From positions 34,327,031 to 34,391,030 of the forward strand of contig NC_084790.1 in NCBI RefSeq assembly GCF_028858725.1: a DNA stretch of 64,000 bases, in the 5' to 3' direction. Positions within the stretch are counted from its first letter, which is position 1; each line of letters starts with the position of its first letter. The translations under genes were made by a program, and so were the position numbers. The notes below the pieces were generated by a model. It was not told the DNA's origin. It did no database searches and was given only the letters and a program-made list of their open reading frames with translations. Source of the stretch: Colius striatus (Eukaryota; Chordata; Aves; Coliiformes; Coliidae). Shown piece by piece: positions 22,621-31,670 of the stretch.

Positions 22621-24515
22621 GGTCGAGGAAGTTGGCTCTTTGAGCCCCGGGGGATTTCCGGGCATCCCTCCGAAAACATGAGGGAAAAAAAAAAAAGCAG
22701 AAAAAAAAAGCAAGGAAAGGAACAAGAAAGATGCCACATTGCCGTGACACACGGTTGCGTGTGGAGCAACTCTGTTTCGCTCACTGAAACCTGGCTTGCA
22801 GGTATATCAGCAAATACTGGGTTTCAATCTAAATAAATTAATCTGTTGTTACAAGTAAGCATATTACAAGCAGCTTCTGCATTTTCACCTTCCAACTCTG
22901 CAGCAGATCAGCAAGGTGAAGCCACTCTATGTAACTGATAAACAGGTCTTATCGTCCTGACAGGAACCTTTAGTATTGCCATGTATCACACCACATCTAG
23001 CATTTCTCTCACAGTGACACCAGAGTCAAGTTAACCTCCACAGTTTTTTCCTTGTCCCCACCTAGGACCTTATTTTCTCCTCAGTCCACTTTCCATCTCT
23101 GCTCTTTGTATGGAAAAAAAGAGGAGCTGTAGTGACTTCAGCTTGAAGGCTGCAGCTTCTCTGCCTAGACAGACCCTCCTTGCCTGGCCATGGAGAAGGT
23201 ATCAGTTACTGCCATTTGCTCACTGTCCAGGAATACAACAGGATAAGCCTGTACAGCAAGCAGCCACAGCGATACTTCCCACAAAGCCACTCACATTGGG
23301 TGTTTTCAGTACTTGGTGTTTTGGCTGAGCACTGTTAGCTCTACCCCTCTGCTGCTAGGTCAGCCAAGAGACAAGGAATCAAAACCAAGCTCTTTCTAGC
23401 ACCACCTTCCTCACCAAGAAAGAGGTGCTTACTCCTATCCACGTAAATGCTACTTTTTCTGGCTTTTGTCTGATGGCTTTCTTCTAGATGGAGTCCTGCT
23501 GATGCTATTTTTCTGGGCAGCAATCCTGCTACAGCTTCAGGGTGCAGGCAGAGTGGGGCTGCCCCGTGGCCAGAGCCAAAGTGGGGGCCCTCACTAGCCT
23601 GGGCAGAGTCCTGCAGCACCTGAGCAGGGCGAGCAGAGCAGGCACTGGTGGTTGGACCCACTGGCACACCCAGATGAGGTGAGGTGATGAACCAGGTACG
23701 AGGTCCACCCAGGCAGTCCAGGCAGGAGCAGCAGGAAGACGGTGCCAGGATGGAACTGGAAACACAGGTCCAAGGTCCACCCAGGAGATAGGGCTGAAGA
23801 GAGGAACACCTGCAACATAGCTGGGCAGGGACTGAAGGCCTTGGGCTGAGTTGAAATGGAGCTCCTGCCCTATGGAGAGGGTGTGTAGTTGCAGGGCTCC
23901 AGGACAGGTGAGTCCAGGTCATCAAGGTCTTAGGTAGTGCACTTAAACTCTGGTTCTCACATGGATTTGAAGTAGCATGTCTCAAGTGGCAAAGTCCTCC
24001 CTGACTTACCACTAGCATTTGTGCCTCCTCTCACACTCCTGGTTTTGGCATGAGCCTAGGCACCATGGAGGGACAATGTGAGGCCTATAGCAGAGATCAG
24101 CATCACTAGATCCTGGGAGGTGAGGCATTTGGTCTTGATGTGTAGGGACAAAATATCTGGGAAGAAAGCATGAGTGGATTGCAGAAGGGTGACACCCAGG
24201 TGAGGGGATGCTGGTGGATTGCACCATGGGTGGGGAGAATGAATAAACATGTGGAAGATCCACTGAGGACCTCAGTCAGCATGACAACATAAAAGTGAGC
24301 TTCAGTTCTGTCAGGACATTAGTATCCCCAGTAGAAGAGAATTTTAAAAGCCTGGATGAGAAGCAATTTGACCTCAGATGTTGCAGCTATAAAATTTTTG
24401 CTTGGAAGAAATACTATGTCAGATCTATCCTGTTCTTGCGAGCAGATTTTGCTTCGATGGGATGGCACATTTCCTGATGTTGTCCATGCGTTTTCCCATC
24501 AGGCATTCAGGCCTG
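22621..24515. other. Intergenic between THAP1 and the JUN-like gene
   Basis: About 1.9 kb separating two CpG islands with divergent genes. An A-rich stretch lies at 22685-22720. From about 23340 to 24260 the sequence is rich in CCAGG/CCTGG and gives a 225-codon minus-strand open frame with no recognisable domain. No known repeat family was identified. Confidence 0.55.
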
Positions 24516-24523
24516 TGATGTCA
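24516..24523 (-). promoter_or_regulatory. TRE/CRE-like AP-1 site upstream of the JUN-like gene
   Basis: The eight bases TGATGTCA read TGACATCA on the minus strand, the same octamer as the proximal JUN/ATF site of the mammalian JUN promoter. It lies about 530 bp upstream of the start codon, at the edge of the CpG island. An 8-mer can occur by chance and the transcription start is unknown, so the role (autoregulation by AP-1/ATF dimers) is inference. Confidence 0.4.
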
Positions 24524-24554
24524 GGAGGCATTAGCCCTCGACACCTCCGCTAAC

Positions 24555-25046
24555 ATGCGTCTGTCCATTGCCTGCCCTCAGCAGCCGCCGCGCGTGGGTT
24601 TTGCTGGGTTTCCTCTTGCAGGACTTGTGCCGTGGCTGGAACATCCCCGGGTGATGCCACGGGAAACTCCTCATCCCGGCAGAAGGCCCCGGCCGCGCCT
24701 CCTCTCCCGCACCAGGTGGGGGGACAGCAACGCGGGTTCGCTGCGGACACCTCATCAGGGGGCAGCATTGCGTCTGCGGCGGCAAGACGCTTCACGCAAG
24801 CCCAGCGAGCGGGGAAAGGAGCGAGGGGACCACCAGCGACGCCGGCGGCAGCTGGGGGGCGGGCAGTCGGCGGTCCCGGGGCGTGGCGTGGGGCCGACGG
24901 CGCCGGGAGGTGCCACAGTCCCCGCTGCCAGCCGAGGGCTGCCGGCCCCGCGCAGCAGGCGCAGAGCCCGTCCCGCCCCACGCCGAACCGCACTGCACTG
25001 GAGGTACCGCCGGCGCCGCCGCCGGCCGGCGAGGGCGGCAGGATGA
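24555..25046 (+). other. Upstream open reading frame ending on the JUN-like start codon
   Basis: An ATG-initiated frame at 24555, with an internal in-frame ATG at 24654, runs 163 codons and stops at TGA 25044-25046. The stop overlaps the main ATG at 25043 as ATGA. The main frame itself is open upstream but has no ATG there. If the transcript starts before 24555 or 24654, this frame would force reinitiation or leaky scanning and so limit translation of the main protein. The encoded Arg/Pro-rich peptide has no known domain and is probably not itself functional. Confidence 0.35.
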
Positions 25047-26338
25047 GCGGCGGGCGCAGCGGGCGATCTGCCGTGAAGATGGAGGCGCCGTTTTACTCCG
25101 AGGAAGGACTGGAGCTGCTACCCGACTTCGTGCCATTGCCAGGTTTCGGCACCGCCGGCGGACATGGAGCCGATACAACGGCGGCGGCCGGGCAGAAGCT
25201 GCTGCTGGGCGCCGGGAAGAAGAGGGACCTGGCGGCCGCCGCCCCTGTTCCGCTGCCGGGGCCCTTCGCTCTTCGCCCACCCGCCGGCGCCCGCGGCAGC
25301 GCGGCGGCTCTGCGCTTGCTACCGCCGCCGCCGCCGCCCGCCGCCGCCCCGCCGCCGCCCGCCGGCTCCGCGGAGCCGACGGGTGGCGGCGGGGCGACGG
25401 CGGCGGCCCGCGGCGGCCCGGAGGCCACGCTGGGCTCGGCCGCGGACCTGCCGCTGCTGAAACTGCCGCCGGCCGCCGACCTGGAGCAGCTGTTGATCCA
25501 GGGTGGCGCGGGGTTGGGGACCGGCAGCCCGGGGCCGGCGGCGCCCGGGGCAGGAAGCGGCGGGGCGCCGGCGGCGGGGCCGTTTCTCTACCGGCAGCCG
25601 GTGACGCAGGAGCAGGAGGGTTTCGCCGACGGTTTCGTTAAGGCCTTGGCCGACCTGCACAAGCAAAATCAGCTCCTGGCGGGGCCGCCGCCTCCGCTCT
25701 CCACGCCGGGACCCTGCTGCGCCGCCCGCCCGGGGCCGCCGGGAGCCCCCGCCGCCGCCGACCCGCCGGCCGTCTACACCAACTTGACCGGCTTCAACCC
25801 CGCGGGACCGCTGAGCCCCTCGGGCAGCGCGTACCCCGCTGCCGCCCCTCCTCCGCCACCACCGCCGGGCCTGGCCTTCGGGGCCGCCGGTCTGGGGAGC
25901 GGTCGGATGGCGCCGGCGCGGTCCCTGGAAGAGCCGCAAACGGTGCCCGAGGTGCCGCCGTCGGTCGGCGGGGAGGGCGGTAGTAGCGCTCCGACGCCGC
26001 CGTCACTGTCGCCGCTGGACGCGGAGAGCCAGGAGCGCCTGAAGGCGGAGCGCAAGCGGCTGCGAAACCGCATCGCCGCCTCCAAGTGCCGCCGGCGGAA
26101 GCTGGAGCGCATCGCCCGACTGGAGGAGAAGGTGAAGGCGCTCAAGGGGCAGAACGCGGAGTTGGCCGCTACCGCCAACCTGCTCCGCGCGCAGGTCACA
26201 CAGCTGCAGGGCCGCGTCCGAAGCCACCTCTCCTCCGGCTGCCACATCAACGCCTCCGGGCACCCGCCGCCCGCCGCCGCCCCGCCGCGGGAGGCGGCCC
26301 CGGAGGCGGCTACTGCACCGGAGACGAGCGCCTGCTGA
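25043..26338 (+). CDS. JUN-family bZIP transcription factor, intronless, paralogue uncertain
   Basis: This 431-residue AP-1 subunit should bind TRE/CRE sites as a homodimer or with FOS/ATF partners. The start [18 protein letters not shown] matches the MxAKMExxFY opening of JUN proteins; M13 is an alternative start. Pro/Ala/Gly-rich stretches fill about 80-130 and 160-180. [17 protein letters not shown] at 137-153 is the activation-domain core. [20 protein letters not shown] (190-209) and [10 protein letters not shown] (244-253) are JUN-family hallmarks, closest to [14 protein letters not shown] and TPPSLSPLD precede the bZIP. The basic region (about 333-356) contains [16 protein letters not shown] with C349; zipper leucines are 360, 367, 374, 381 and 388. 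After the conserved SSGC a 31-residue Pro/Ala tail replaces the usual short end. Both Ser-Pro sites equivalent to JUN S63/S73 are absent. It lies divergent to THAP1. Family membership is firm; orthology to JUN, JUNB or JUND is not. Confidence 0.93.
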   Translation: MSGGRSGRSAVKMEAPFYSEEGLELLPDFVPLPGFGTAGGHGADTTAAAGQKLLLGAGKKRDLAAAAPVPLPGPFALRPPAGARGSAAALRLLPPPPPPAAAPPPPAGSAEPTGGGGATAAARGGPEATLGSAADLPLLKLPPAADLEQLLIQGGAGLGTGSPGPAAPGAGSGGAPAAGPFLYRQPVTQEQEGFADGFVKALADLHKQNQLLAGPPPPLSTPGPCCAARPGPPGAPAAADPPAVYTNLTGFNPAGPLSPSGSAYPAAAPPPPPPPGLAFGAAGLGSGRMAPARSLEEPQTVPEVPPSVGGEGGSSAPTPPSLSPLDAESQERLKAERKRLRNRIAASKCRRRKLERIARLEEKVKALKGQNAELAATANLLRAQVTQLQGRVRSHLSSGCHINASGHPPPAAAPPREAAPEAATAPETSAC

Positions 26339-27345
26339 GGAGAACCCGCCGCCACCCGGCCCCGGCCCCCACCGGGGTACCGCGGAGTGAGGCGCCTGCC
26401 CGACGCCCATCTACTGCTGTTACTCTTCTGATGATTAATTAATATTATTATTATTTATTTGCGCCCGGAGAAGGAGGCCGCAGCAGCCGGGCGTGTCGAT
26501 GTTGCACTCAGGGGCGAGGGCTCTCCGAGCGTGGTTTTGGGGCAAGTGGTTGGTTTTGGTTCTGTCTGCGTCTTTTTTCCAGTGAAGTACTTGAGGTCTG
26601 TACAGTTTTTGGAAATTAAGGAAATTCCTGTTTACAGAGAGATTCAATTTTTCATGGGGGATATAAAAAGTGTGTTTCCTAATACACCTTACTGAACTGT
26701 ATACCAATGGATAAGCTTTTCAAACTTTTTAAAAAAAGCCAGAATCATATGCTTTTGAAAACTTGTGCATGTGTACATATATATATATATATATACACTT
26801 AAAAACATAATATGGCTATGTATATTTTCTTGGTATCGATAAAGAACTTTTTTTTTAAAAATACTGTCTTTCTCTAGAGCTTTAATTTGCCATTGAGAAT
26901 TAAGACAACCGTGTGGGTGCTCTTGCACTAACACAGCTTCAGTTTTAAAATTGAACCCTGGAGGGAAATGATTTTTCTTGTAAATCTTAAGGAGGATAAA
27001 ATGCATTGCTGACTCAGTCATATGGAAATACTTTTTTAAACTGTATGCTCCATATTTCTTGTGCCAATGCAGACTTGGGGCATTGATAGTTATTTATTTA
27101 AACTTGAACACTTTTGAACGTTGCCTAGACCTTATTTTTCTAGATAATTAGTACTGAAAATGGCTACTTTGGCAAGAAGAGCTTTACTTTTTTCCTTCAC
27201 TGTGTACATTCCAGTAGTGTTTGCTCTTTGGGTAGTATAGTAGTAATTCAGTGCTATACAGAAAAGGGCTCAGATTTGGGGTGGGCTAGCTGTAAAGGTG
27301 GTAATTCCATTGTATTCCATTTTAATAAATTTCAGAAATATTATG
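26339..27345 (+). other. 3' UTR of the JUN-like gene with AU-rich elements
   Basis: Directly after the stop the base composition flips from GC- to AT-rich. Two UUAUUUAUU nonamers occur at 26451-26459 and 27090-27098, the AU-rich destabilising motif typical of immediate-early and cytokine mRNAs. A (TA)n tract lies at 26776-26795. AATAAA at 27324-27329 is the most likely polyadenylation signal. The mRNA would then carry about 1 kb of 3' UTR and probably turn over rapidly. Confidence 0.6.
27324..27329 (+). terminator. Candidate polyadenylation signal of the JUN-like gene
   Basis: An AATAAA hexamer within TTTTAATAAATTTC, about 990 bases after the stop codon and shortly after the second AU-rich element. 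The choice among AT-rich hexamers is an inference. Confidence 0.45.
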
Positions 27346-30300
27346 GAGAAGTAGATTTATTTTTTGGTAGAAATCCATGTATGTTGCTTCTTGGTCTGCT
27401 TTGTCCTAAAGAAACTTTCTGCAGTACTCTAGAGACAGAAAGAGTCAGTGCTAGAACGTGAAATGTTTTCCTGGTTGGGAAAAATTGATGTGATTTCTTT
27501 GTCATGATTTTACTCGTGGAAGAGAGGAGCAAAGGAACTCTTTCCTCTGTTTAGACATAATCCTCAATAGGTTTTTGATAGCTTTAGGTCCCTTGCTCCA
27601 TACTGCTGCCTGCCCTGCTTCTGCTGCACCTGTATGTTTTGAGCATAGCCGCTACCGAAGTGCTGTTGAGCCCTGTGGTGCAGGGAATGTGGGAATGGTC
27701 TGTCGGAGTGTGATGTGGTGGTCATCCCACCATGAGACCTTCGGTGCAGGGCTGTGGGCTGGACCTGCTGCTGGAGGCAGGCAGGGCTTCTCCTGAACAG
27801 ATCCAGCTGCAGAGCAGGCCCAATCTCCCCTTTGAAACTGTGCTAAAAACTCTGCTTGAATTCAGAGGCAAAACTTACCTGGGGATAATATATGTCTGTG
27901 CCAGCTGTTATCAAAACGGGGGACCAACTGTATGAGGAGCCAAGGGGGCATAGACATCTTTATGTGTATAAGCCATTGCTCAGATCTGTTGAACCCACTC
28001 AGGAGCTATTAAACTTCTCTTACTTCTTTAGGAGGCTACGCGTGATGCTTTAAAGTTCAAGAAGAATGGGATAGGCTCACAGTTTTTCTTGCTTTTACTC
28101 GGGGATACGTGAGTGCTATCTGTTCAGAAAAGTTGAGCTGAAGCAGTCAAGTGTGTAAGCTTTTTCTTCTAGTGCGTAGTCATTCCTGGTACACGTGTGA
28201 AATGAAATGATGGTGCGCAGTAATTATGTTATTGTAGCTGTGATGCTTGGAGGATATTTCTTTTCTTAATGCATATGCAAATTAGATAGAAGCCATATTA
28301 GTCATTGTATAACTTTGCTCATGTCACCAGAGCCTTTTTCGCTGGTTGAAATGATTGCCTTCTGCTATTAGAAATACTAATGAATAGATTTTTTTAAAAA
28401 ATATTTTTATCTTAACATAGGTTTAAAGGCATTCTGAACTGGAGTGTATATGTTCTGTAGCACTGTAGCATGTTATGTAATAACTGCCTGAAAAACTATG
28501 TTGCAGGCATCACCTGTCTGCAAAGATGCTGCAAGACTGGAGATAAAGACTGCCTCCCCTCCCCCCCACTCCCCTTAACATGCTTTCCCTAGCAAGAGAG
28601 GTAATTCTGCCTGGTTGGTACATCAATGGGAGATGCTTAGCTTTACTGCATGTGTGGTGAGGTAGGTCTTTTTTTAAGAAATCCTGGAGAAATTTATAGG
28701 GCTAGGTAAAGGTCTTGTGCTAGAACACAGGACAGCGATAAATGCAGCTGTGTCATAGTTATTCTTGTTGTATCATTTCTGGTCAGAATGAATTACCAGT
28801 GTCCAAGGAGGACTGAGAGATCCATTAGACACAGAAGATCATTGTAGTTTCTCAGCCAAGGGCAGGGCTACACTGGGCTGTAACCTGTCACGGCTATAAA
28901 GAGCTCACCCTTTTCAGCATGGTAATCTTAAAGCTGGAAACCACCCTACATTACCTTTCTGCCATTTGAACTTTCTGTGAGAGCAGTCCTGGGTCCAACC
29001 TCTCAAAGGTCTCATGTGTTAACTTCTTTGATAGCTTGCTGTATGTTCTAGCCGACTTCTGTTAGGTGTTGGAAGTGCTGACAGGCCAACTCTGTTTCCC
29101 TGATGAATGATGAGAGGTTATCAGAGAGGCTGGCAGCTCCAGCTCTGCCACAGGCTACTGCTCTGCTAGTAGAGTTTGAAAGAAATCTGTTTCCTGCAGA
29201 GTGACAAGTTATCTCCATAAAAGCCTTATTTTATCTGATATTTAGCCTAAGACATGGAATCTAACACTGACATGACCAAAATCTGAGAATGTGAGGTGGG
29301 TTTATTTTTATTTCCCAATTGATTCTACTGGAAGTTGCTGCACCTACAGCAGAGAGAGGAGTGGGTAGCCTAAGCACTTAAACAATTTAAACTGAACTCA
29401 GGACTGCAAGTGCTTAACTGCTGCAGCCATCAAACTTGATTGTTACTGTCTTCTAAAGCATATCAGTACTCTCACTTTTATCCCTGTAGTGTTCCTAAAT
29501 ATTTAAGCGGGGCTTCTTTATTTTGACCTGCCTTTTGCCTTCAGTGTGTTACACCATTTTTCCTCTCTGTTTCTTTTAGATTTTGATTTTTTTCCCCAAA
29601 ACCTGGGTCACTGGGAGGTGCTGGGCGGTAGATACTGGGTAAAAAAATTCCAGACTGTTCATACAATTTGAATCAATGTAGCACCTTTTGAGTAACTGCA
29701 GGTGAGTTGGCTGTGTAGATGTCTCTGTGAAGGGGAAAAAAAAAAAATCAGCTTATGTTTAGTGGAACCTCACTGCTTTTTAGCATTTTTCTTCATCCTT
29801 CAAAACTGTACTGTGTTCTGTTGTATTTTTGCATACTATTTGCTAATCCTTACAAAGGTTCTCACTAAGTGACTTGATTTGCAGGCTACCCTCCTGCCAT
29901 TCTTAACTGGTTTTGCATTCCAGGTGCAAACCCATGACAAATAAGCGCCCCTCTCTGTTTCCTTGCCCTAGGTATAATCTCTTCTCTGGAGGTGGTGCAG
30001 TCCTTTCCTATGTCTGTTTTGGCTAGTGGATGGTTCCTCATGTGCACATCTCGCTTGCTGCTCATGGGCAGACTTTTAATGTGCTTTGAACTGATGTCTT
30101 GATCTAGATATGAAGTGCCTTCCTATTTAGGTGCTATAGCAAAATAGTTTGATTCATAAATTACTTTCATTTATTTGAATGGTTATCAGATCTTTTCTGT
30201 CTTGGAGAGGAGGAGGATAAGTGTTTGTGGTGAGGGAAGTCTTGTCTGCTTCTTCCTTGAGCAGAGGGAGGAGTTTGCCTCAGATCTGCCCCTGCTTGCT

Positions 30301-31587
30301 GTGACTGCAGGGAAAGACCTGTGCTATGTATGACTGATTCAAATTACGTCATTACTAGAAAAGTTGATTGATTTGCTCCCCAATGTGGAACGAGTAGTGA
30401 AATGTCAGTATCACAAGGTTTCCAGACAGGTCCAAGTGGTTCTTAACAATTTTCACCTTGCCTCCAGATTGAGCATGCTTAGAGAACAATTCCCAAAACA
30501 CAAGTACTTTCTATGCCTTGAGAATTGTACATGTTTGGGAGGGGTGATTCTGGTGTTGGTTTTTGTCATCAGCTTTTGATGGTTGTGCAAGAGGTAGATA
30601 CCTGAAAGGATTTGGACTCTTCACTGCATGTCATAAATCTCTATTGACTCTCATGTACCATTCAAGGTGAAAGGGTGGCCCTACTATAGTTCTCCATTGT
30701 CTTGCTTCATATTTATGTCATTACTGGAGGAAGAGCCATGAGGTATCCTTTGGGTTGGGTTTTTTTTTTGTTGTTAAAATACCTGATTGACTGTGTCTCA
30801 CCTTTGACAAAGGAACGATCTCCTAACATTAAGTCCTGAGGCATTCTGCAGTTTGCAGCTGTTAAAGTGGAAATTTTATTTGGCGACTAATTTCTGATCA
30901 GTTACATAGCTCAATGATAATTTCAGAATACCATATAGCGTTGTTTGGTTGTGTGTGAAGTCCAGATGCATGCTGTGTCTCAATTACTAGTCATGCTGAA
31001 AATAGCGACTTAGCTGCATTACCTGAGTCTTGGCTATTTGCATCTAGTAGCTTCTTAGAGAAAATTTTTCTGTATCTGAAATTAATATGCAAGGAAAAAA
31101 ACCCACCAAACCATCCACTTGTAACATGTTTCTTCGTTGCATTTTATATGTCCTTCTGCCTCTGGAGTTTACGTTAAAAAGTGAAAAAGCGATGAGCTTT
31201 TCATTTATTCTCACGTGTTGCTGTAATTACTGCTGGATAATTTTGCCCTTTCCTTGATTCTTTAAGTTTCTATCTTCAGCAAGTAGACAAAGTGGTGTAC
31301 TACATATCTCTGTACATACTTGATTTGTACAAAACCACTTCCATTCTCCAAGTTGGTTTTTTTTTTGTAGTTTTGCTGTGAGAATGAGTGTTGAAGAATT
31401 CCTAGGCTGTTTTGACATTCTTTGGTTGCTTCAGCTGATCAGTAATGTGTGCAGTGTCTGTGTGTCTTCTAGCAGAGGTGTACAGTCAAATGTTAGGAAT
31501 TCACTTTTTTTAACATTTGTCAACACCTATATTGGCAGGAAAAGCCTTGAACAGAAAGCTTTGACAGTGCATAATAATCCTGTTTAG
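27346..31587. other. Gene-poor interval downstream of the JUN-like gene
   Basis: About 4.2 kb of AT-rich sequence with no open frame of note. An octamer ATGCAAAT lies at 28275-28282, and a C-rich stretch with a run of eight C lies near 28557-28567. I see no gene. Confidence 0.6.
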
Positions 31588-31670
31588 TGATGGGTTGGCA
31601 GTGTTAGGTTAGTGGTTGGACTCAATGATCTTAAAAGTCCAACTTCAATCAAAATGATTCTATGATTCTG
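31588..31670 (+). mobile_element. CR1 3' tail
   Basis: GTTAGTGGTTGGACTCAATG, followed by CTTAAAAGTCC and ending ATGATTCTATGATTCTG, is the CR1 3' end with its 8-bp terminal repeat, in plus orientation. It is heavily 5'-truncated. Confidence 0.85.

Larger units (their letters stand above)
24550..26410. promoter_or_regulatory. CpG island covering the JUN-like gene
   Basis: Dense CpG sequence begins abruptly at about 24550, covers the 5' UTR and the whole coding region, and stops just after the stop codon, where the sequence turns AT-rich. This is the pattern of an intronless immediate-early gene with promoter and coding region in one island. There is no clear TATA box close to the island edge; a TATAAAA at 24388-24394 lies outside it. 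Confidence 0.75.

Noticed and set aside
22034-22836. Long open frames on both strands in the THAP1 CpG island (up to 238 codons)
   Set aside because: GC-rich sequence rarely contains stop codons. The peptides are Arg/Pro/Ala-rich with no domains, and several frames overlap each other.
23341-24018. 225-codon minus-strand open frame
   Set aside because: It has no domain or family motif, is rich in Ser/Pro/Cys from CCTGG-type sequence, and lacks splice or promoter support.
24388-24394. TATAAAA as the TATA box of the JUN-like gene
   Set aside because: It lies upstream of both the TRE-like octamer and the CpG island, the reverse of the usual order, and more than 600 bp from the start codon.
24632-25042. 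In-frame N-terminal extension of the JUN-like protein
   Set aside because: There is no ATG in this stretch, and the extension is low-complexity. The ATG at 25043 gives the MSxxKMExxFY start expected of JUN proteins.
25093-26442. Overlapping antisense and alternate-frame open frames across the JUN-like gene (up to 252 codons)
   Set aside because: They are shadows of the real coding frame in extremely GC-rich DNA. Only the frame from 25043 carries the bZIP and JUN motifs.
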